Of a DNA stretch of 64,000 nucleotides, positions 34,313-64,000 are shown in pieces. The stretch is from Luscinia megarhynchos (lineage: Eukaryota; Chordata; Aves; Passeriformes; Turdidae). Each line of letters opens with the position of its first letter. Position 1 is the first letter of the stretch. The notes beneath the pieces are model-generated. The model worked only from the letters and a program-made list of their open reading frames with translations, made no database searches and was not told where the DNA came from. A program made the position numbers and the translations under genes. The stretch lies in contig CM067568.1 in the NCBI GenBank assembly GCA_034336665.1, positions 13,115,983 to 13,179,982 of the forward strand, written 5' to 3'.

Positions 34313-34446
34313 TAATAACAATAATAACAATAATAATAACAACAATAATAATAACAATAATTACAATAACAATAATAACAATAAGAATAATACAGAATAA
34401 TATAACAAATAATAATAATAGTAATAACAGTAATAACAATAATAAA
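34313..34446. repeat. AAT/AAC-type microsatellite upstream of KCNJ11
   Basis: About 134 bases of interrupted aataac/aataat units, roughly 350 bases upstream of the KCNJ11 start codon. Read as protein it gives only Asn or Ile runs and is not coding. Confidence 0.95.
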
Positions 34447-34630
34447 CGGAAATTCACCTGCATGTCTTTAGGTATATAGGAGGAAAGCATCCATCTGATA
34501 AATCGGGCAGGCAGTGGTAGGAAATTTGCCTGAAAATGCTGAATCCAAGGATGTAATTTCTAAACAGAGGCTTGGAACTAAAGGGGTTCAATCCCACTTA
34601 AAATTTCCCCAGAATTATTTAGAATAAACA

Positions 34631-34763
34631 AGTTTTTTTTTTGTTTTGGTTTAGTTTTTTTGGATTTTTTTTTTTGGTGGGGGGGAGGGGTGGTTTTTGT
34701 TTTGTTTTGGGGTTTTTTGTGGGTTTTTTTGTTTTTTTTTGTTTTCTTTTGTTTTTTTTTTTT
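34631..34763. repeat. G/T-rich low-complexity tract
   Basis: Long T runs mixed with gttttg units and a central G-rich cluster (ggtgggggggaggggtgg at about 34676-34693). It lies 670-800 bases upstream of the KCNJ11 ATG. Confidence 0.9.
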
Positions 34764-37700
34764 AGACAGGAGACTGTGAAATGATGTGAGCTGTGGCTGC
34801 TCAGGAAAATATTTACAGTCCAAACAGCAGCAAAAGTTGCCAAAAAAAAATCTGGGTGCAAAAGGTTAACCCCCAGTGACATGAACTTCCAGACAGGCAT
34901 CAAAATCCTGACAAAAGCCAAAAAAGGAAGGCAGGAACCTGTTTGAGACACTGGGATGTCTCTGTGGGTATAAATATACACATGGGCATGCCTATAAGGA
35001 TGTATCCTCCTGACAAGATGCATTATTTAAAAACATTCTGATGTGGCTTCGCTGCTGTGTAAACAGCACTATTCTCATTGATGTGTTTATTTCCTCTGGT
35101 TTCAGTATTTTGTTTCTATTTCAGTTTAGGCACTAACATTGTGGAGTTTCTACAGCATCCCAGGATACTCTGGATTTTCTTTAGTACCAATGGATTTGTG
35201 ATTATTTATTTTCTAAATGGACACGATGTGTCCATGGACTTTCCCTTTATTTTGGCTCAAAGTGCTTTGGTCCACGCTGTAAACAGCTCTTGGCACTGAT
35301 TCCCTGGGCAAGGCAATTGTCCAGTTGACGTCTGGGAATCAGCCAGCTGGGGTTGAAATTAACTTTCACCACCTACAGCTAATTCAAGCAGCCCACCTAG
35401 GGATTTTGGAATAGTAGTTTGAAGTAATCACTCTGAGCTCTCCAAGCAGTATTACAGGTCTTTAAATTAAATGTTTACTATTACTTTAGACTAGTTCTGC
35501 TATTTATGTATGAATAGTGGCATGTCCTTGCACACATCAGTTCCTTTTGGAGGGGTCAGTTTCCCAACCTGGTTCATCTTTCCTGCTTCTTTGATAAATA
35601 AACCAGAAGAGCACCAAGGCAGCACGTGACTGCCAGGCCACTGAGCTTAGCCAAAGGTGTTTCCCCTTTCTCTACATCCCTTCATCTCTAGACTCTTCTT
35701 GTGCCCTTGGTGAGAATGTCACCTGCACTTACACTTCTCATTTGTTAACTACGTGACTTATATGATAATGTAATTTATTAAAATGCTGTGGTTTTTTTAA
35801 AACCCATTTTTTCTTTCTAAACATGAAAAAAAAAAAAAACCCCAAAAAATAAAATGAAACCACATAACCCAAAAGGATGAAGTAAGCTGAAGTTTTATTT
35901 ATCAAGTCCTACTTCCAGCATTTTGCAGTGAGCAAAAACAGGCTGTACAACACCAGGCAACTCATGGGCAGCATTTTACACCCTGGCAGACATGGACATA
36001 GGGACTCAAGAGGCAGTCCTGGCTTTTGTGCTGTTTTTCCCTTACTCTTTTCTAGCCGTGGTCCTTATTCTGTGCCTTTTCCTCCAGAGGGCGATACCTC
36101 CATAAATGTGGAATGGATAAAAGTGTCAGGGAGAGGGTTTTCGAGGAAGAGTGAATTGCTGTATCACCTGGTGCTCTATGAACACACTCACCACGCTGCT
36201 TTTAGCAATCCTAAAATCCTTTGGGATCCTAAAGCACCAGAAGAGTGCTTCCTTGTTTCCACTTCTGCAACAGGACTGCCATTTGCCACTTCTTTTGCCT
36301 CATCTCTGAGCACTCAGGGGCTGAGGTGGGATAGCAAAGCAAGTGGCTTCTGCTGAAGAATTTCTAGAGCTGTCTTTATGGATCAAGTGACAGATACTTA
36401 CAAGAAAAAAAGTGACAGATCTTCTGAGTGAGCCAACATACTTGTGTTAAGAGCTGCTGAAAAAAGTTGGGCTCACAGGAATGAACAATCCCACTCTGTA
36501 GTATTGAATCATGAGAGGTAAATTCTTCCACCCACAAAAGAGGTTTTACACTTAAAAACTCTCTCCCTGCCAATTATTCTAATTTTAATGGCTATCAAAC
36601 AAGATCTTATGATAACTGTCAAATTAAAATTTAGTTGCCTTGTCATTACTCTGCCTTTAGAAGCCGAGTAAAAGTTCAGAGGCTACACAGTGCTAGTCTG
36701 ACAGAAATTAAGCTTTGTAAATCACCTTGCAGTATGAGCAGGTAGAAAGAGGAAAAGAGACCATAGCTATGCAAAGCTACAAGAGGAGGCATCAACAAGG
36801 CACAATACTGTGTTTCCTGGCCACACTAGGACAAGGGAATAAACCCTATATAGGTTTTTTTGGGGGGTTTTTTTGTATAATGGAAGCATTTATACAAAGC
36901 AACAAAAACCCTCTGGTCACATCTCCGTGGGCAGCCTTAACACCTTTGGGACTGAGACAAGTCCTATCCCTGAGGAAAACAAAGTCTGGCCTTGGCTTGC
37001 ACTGCCTTGCAGCCAGTGCAGTGCAGCCCTTTGCTTAGTGATGCCTCAGTGCCACACAAACTCACTTGTGAGCCTGGTTTAGCACTGACTCCTGGGCTGC
37101 CTACCTCGTGGCAACAAGGTTTGTTGATCTGGATAATATCAGTGAGCCTCAGACCACAGAATAATGTTCTTGGATACTCCTTCTGGTCACTGGTGAGACT
37201 CTTAATTCTTTGGAGTTAGGGGAGGAACACCCTGGCCCCATACAAACAAGACCAGATGAAATGTGCTGAGGAAACGTCCTGAGTGGCAGCTAAGAACCTC
37301 CCTGTTCACACATATTGATTCAGCAGTGTGCTACCATGAAAAAGACAAGGAATTGTTGGATATGAATGAACTCAGCCTACTCTTCTCCTGCAACGCTACT
37401 TGGAAAATACATGCCCAATTTAAAATGGAAATGTATGACACTTGCACTTTTGAGTTCTAATTTCTTAATACTGCAAGAGAAAGCACAGCCTCCATAGCAA
37501 TATCCTGTGTCCTTTCCTCCCCTGCATTCCCTTCTGAGTAAGGTTGGCAGAAGCTTGTGGAATAGGAGTGAGTCCAAATTGCAGTGTCAAATCCCAGGCA
37601 CTTAATGAAAAGCTCATGAAACCTCACTTCTCTGCATCTCTCCCCTTTGCCATTAGAATCTGAGAGCTTCCCACAGATGGCTGCAGAGCCTCTGCAGTGT

Positions 37701-39435
37701 GAACCAAGGTTTCCTGCAGAGAGGTGTTTTTACAGGATGAGATCCTGCCTTAGAGCAGCAATTAGAAGCCAGCAGACAGCATTCCCAGTAGCTGTAGCAG
37801 AGAGCTGCTCTGTGCCCTTCTGCTCCCACTTCTCCTCTCTCAGCCCTAATGGGAGCCTGGTATTCCAGGATGAAAACACACCAATAGTCCTGCAGCCATT
37901 CTTCCTTGGACAGTGCCCAGCAAACAATTCCCTGGAGAAGAAGAAAGCTCCCAGCTGCCTTTTTCTCTCTGAGGGTAGGAGGGAGTGGCAGAGCTCATGC
38001 CTTTCATCTGCATAACCATATCCTGACTTTTACCACTGTTCATTCTACACTCTCCTCTGGTGCCACTTACCTGCCCCTCATTACTGCCCAAATAACAGCA
38101 GGGATATGCTGCAAATACTCTGCTCTGGAACTGGTAACACAAACAGCAATAACAGTTCTCCATTCTTCCTGGCTCTCTGCTGCAGTACTAGAAGTAATGC
38201 CTTAAAATATCACATGTCCCATGAGGTGCCTTTTTCAAGAAAATAAAGCTTTTAAAAAAAGGTTCCAAACTAATTGAGCAGGCTAAAGAGAGTGAAAAAA
38301 CCCCCAAAAGATAAAGAGCTCTCCCAAGCACTAGACATCCTTTCAATATGGGAAGTAACAAAAAAAGGGATGTAAAGGCAAACTGGATGTAAAAAGAAAA
38401 AAATGTAAAGACTCATTGTAGCCTTCCAATGGGTTATTGACATTCTAACCCTCTATTAATGAAAAAATCCCAGAATGACTGTCACAAGGCAGGGATTAAT
38501 AGCTGTCTAGCCAAATTGGAATAATTGCAGTGGTTAAAAGTTAACCTCAAGTGTACAGAATTTATTGGTAAGGGTCACAGTAAATCTAGAGACAGCATGA
38601 CAGTGGGTGAAATATGTGAAACTAGGAGATGATGAGTCAAGCTCTCGTGGCCCTGAGCTGCAGGGAAAGGTTTAATGCTGTTTATTTACCAAACTTGGAG
38701 GGATAATTTCCAGATGAATTGGTACATCTGCACTGGTCTGGAAGCAGTGTACATTAAACACTGATACTTTACCACAGCCTGCCTCCTCTCAGCTTTTTCA
38801 CAGTTTGGGAGGGAGTCTGCATCCATCCTGCTTGGAATCAGTATAATAGTATTCAGTGGGCAGAAAGATGGAATCAGATTGTGATTAATTTCTAGACAGT
38901 ATTAAAGGAGAGTCTAAGGCACAACTCAGGCACTATCAATAAACCACAGTATAAAAAATGTTTTATAGATTTTATATTTAGATATTAAAGCTTTACAGAG
39001 TCATTTGATTGAATGAGATACAAGCTTTTGAGAGATACCTTTGGTATATAATTTTTCCTTCTGAATTTGTCAGTCACCAACATTATCTACAGTAAGGCTA
39101 TTACACATAAAAAAATATGTTAATAAATGATGGGGGAGTTGAGAGCTACATAAAAGCTCCATGCTGGTTATGTTTGTTTGATGTGTATCCTGTCGTAGTT
39201 CATCCATGTAGTATTTTTTTTTAAAATATATTTCATGGTTCTTTGGCAGCAAATAAAAGTAGTAGTATACAAAAGAAGTAAAGTACACAGATAATTCATT
39301 AATGCTTTAGATGGAAAAAATGGCTCATTTTATTAAAAAAGGAAAAGCTCAATTTATTATGAAATAATATTTATTTACAAATATTTTACATTTTTAGAAA
39401 ATAATAAAATTGTATTCTAAAATGCTTTATTTTTA
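34764..39435. other. Spacer between ABCC8 and KCNJ11
   Basis: Contains the ABCC8 3' UTR at its high end and any far-upstream KCNJ11 regulatory DNA. I see no further coding exon, RNA gene or clear mobile element. Simple A- or T-rich runs occur near 35.8 and 36.86 kb. Confidence 0.5.
39370..39375 (-). promoter_or_regulatory. Possible ABCC8 poly(A) signal
   Basis: AATAAA on the minus strand about 60 bases after the ABCC8 stop. Further copies lie at 39353-39358 and 39329-39334; one at 39426 is probably too close to the stop. The cluster suggests a short 3' UTR. Confidence 0.4.
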
Positions 39436-62490
<23,055 letters not shown>

Positions 62491-64000
62491 CTGTCATGAG
62501 GATAAGGGGTCAGCTTTTGGAGCCAGAATTTAGGGGATCCAGGGAACTGGCAGGTTTTAATAGCAGTAAACCCAGGGAGATCGACAGACACACGGAAGAG
62601 GCCCCCAGATCAAAACTGTGCTGAGGAATGGTTTCCTTCATTTACAGAACACCAGACCTTGAACTGCGTTTTTGCAGAGAGCACTGACTAACACCAGCTG
62701 TGTCAATTCTACAATTCTGTGGGGTTTTTTCCTCTCCCCAGATGTGTCCATGGTCCACACAGCTGGAGAACACAGCTCCTGCCAGGCTCCAGACAATGTC
62801 CCAGCGTGGCTCTGTGGCAGATATTACATTACTGCTCCATGGACAGGGACAACGAGCATAATTCTGTTTCCCTTGAACATCACTGCCTTTAGTTTGGTTT
62901 TTTTTGGTTCATAAATCAATACTCTATTAACAAAGAATCATGCAATAAATCACAAAAGAAGTAATATTGATCATTTTGCATTGTTTGATTTGAGACCTAC
63001 ATTATCTTATTGAATCAATCAATTATGCATAATTAATTTAGGCATAAATTAATCTATACCATCTTTTGGGAAACTTGTTTACCCAATCCTATTTATATGG
63101 AATCACAAACCTTGTGATTTGATATTTCTGCTTGCAATAGTAATACTGCCTGTAGGATTTACTTAGTGTTACTATTTCATACTGTAATATTACACTAAAC
63201 CCAGGCTCCATTAATAATCAAAAACATCTGAAACTAGAAGTAAGATAAATATGACCACTTAGATTCTAATAAACCAGAGCATCACAACATAAAGCACCTA
63301 GAAAGTGCTTTTGAAACACAGTAACTTCATGACCCAGAAATTTCTCTCAAAAGCGTGTGTGCAACTGTGTGTGCACTGTGCTCGCTGAGCAAGGATGTTG
63401 TGAGCTCTGCTGTTGCACTCTTCTGACCTGGCACAGACCTAAACATCAGCCATATGATATTTATACTTGTGAGACTGAAGTTTCATAATTATTTCTTTAC
63501 AAAACCAGCCTTGAAAGAACTGAATGTTTGTTAATACTAACATATAGGATTCCTGATTATTTTCTAAATAGTAATACTGGAAATAAAAGTCTATTTGTAG
63601 GTGTTTTTTCATTGTCAAATCAAAAGAGAGCCTGCTGCTATTAGGAGGTTATTGAGTGTTCTTCACAGAAGGACAAAAAGGGCAAAACCAAGTTACAGAC
63701 CAATAGTGGATCTGTTGATTTTCAGCTCCTGACCCAACTTCTCCCTACTCTCCTGCACTCTGCTTTTAGCCTGGAAATGCCCTACACAAGAAGCAAGCAC
63801 AGACTGATCAGCCCAATTCCCAAACAGGGAAAGGTCTAAATAGTCTCTGTTTCCTTTAGGGATGACATCTAATGTGCACAGCTTTTCTAATCCAGAGAGA
63901 TTTATGTCTCACTGTCTTAACAGCTGGATTCAAACCTCCCAGAAAACTGAGCTAAAGAAGGAAGTCCTAAATTGGAAAGCCAGCAAGCTCACTACACGTG
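62491..64000 (-). other. ABCC8: ABCC8 intron 21, cut by the window edge
   Basis: The upstream exon should encode the NBD1 LSGGQ signature; I looked for it on the minus strand and did not find it, so it lies beyond 64000. The stretch is AT-rich with no recognisable element. Confidence 0.6.

Noticed and set aside
33095..34400. Two long + strand open frames (354 and 413 codons) opposite KCNJ11
   Set aside because: They are shadows of the GC-rich KCNJ11 coding strand; the translations are low-complexity (His/Asp/Glu-rich, or ending in an Asn run from the microsatellite) and match no known protein.
63980..64000. Possible ABCC8 exon end at the right edge (minus strand, TA|GTGAGC)
   Set aside because: Only about 10 bases of putative exon are visible and they do not match the expected end of the preceding SUR1 exon (...VVFL).

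Overview
This is a vertebrate nuclear window from a bird, most likely a neoavian or passerine species. The exons are short and split by AT-rich introns, CR1 retroposons are present, and a bird-type solo LTR sits in one intron. Three genes are supported, all from protein similarity recalled from memory plus splice-site and reading-frame checks made directly on the sequence. No database search was run.

Layout. (1) From about 1.1 to 14.3 kb, possibly to 20.6 kb, on the + strand: NUCB2 (nucleobindin-2, the nesfatin-1 precursor). All coding exons from the start codon to the stop are present, and the 5' noncoding exon should lie to the left of the window. Two alternative last coding exons, at 14177 and 19919, both join exon 12 in frame. 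(2) From 20.6 to 32.7 kb: a gene-free stretch with one CR1 fragment. (3) 32771-33961 on the - strand: KCNJ11 (Kir6.2), an intact single-exon coding region inside a GC- and CpG-rich island. (4) From 34 to 39.4 kb: an intergenic spacer with an AAT/AAC microsatellite and a G/T-rich tract. (5) From 39436 to 62490 on the - strand: the 3' half of ABCC8 (SUR1). It has 18 consecutive coding exons that join without a frame break into 729 residues, from the NBD1 Walker B region to the C terminus. The 5' half lies beyond the right edge.

The order NUCB2(+), KCNJ11(-), ABCC8(-) matches the human 11p15.1 order. KCNJ11 and ABCC8 encode the pore and the regulatory subunit of the ATP-sensitive potassium channel that couples metabolism to membrane potential, for example in pancreatic beta cells. 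They are read in the same direction 5.5 kb apart. NUCB2, a secreted and Golgi calcium-binding protein, points toward them tail to tail. I see no sign of the Ig-family gene NCR3LG1, which lies between NUCB2 and KCNJ11 in human.

I found no previously undescribed biological system. The points most worth a second look are: the two in-frame NUCB2 tail exons; a poly-T/poly-A pair flanking NUCB2 exon 3; a longer pore turret in Kir6.2; a GC-AG intron and a weak donor in ABCC8; a SUR1 linker that looks like SUR2; a Trp-to-Cys change in SUR1; and a solo LTR with intact target-site duplications.
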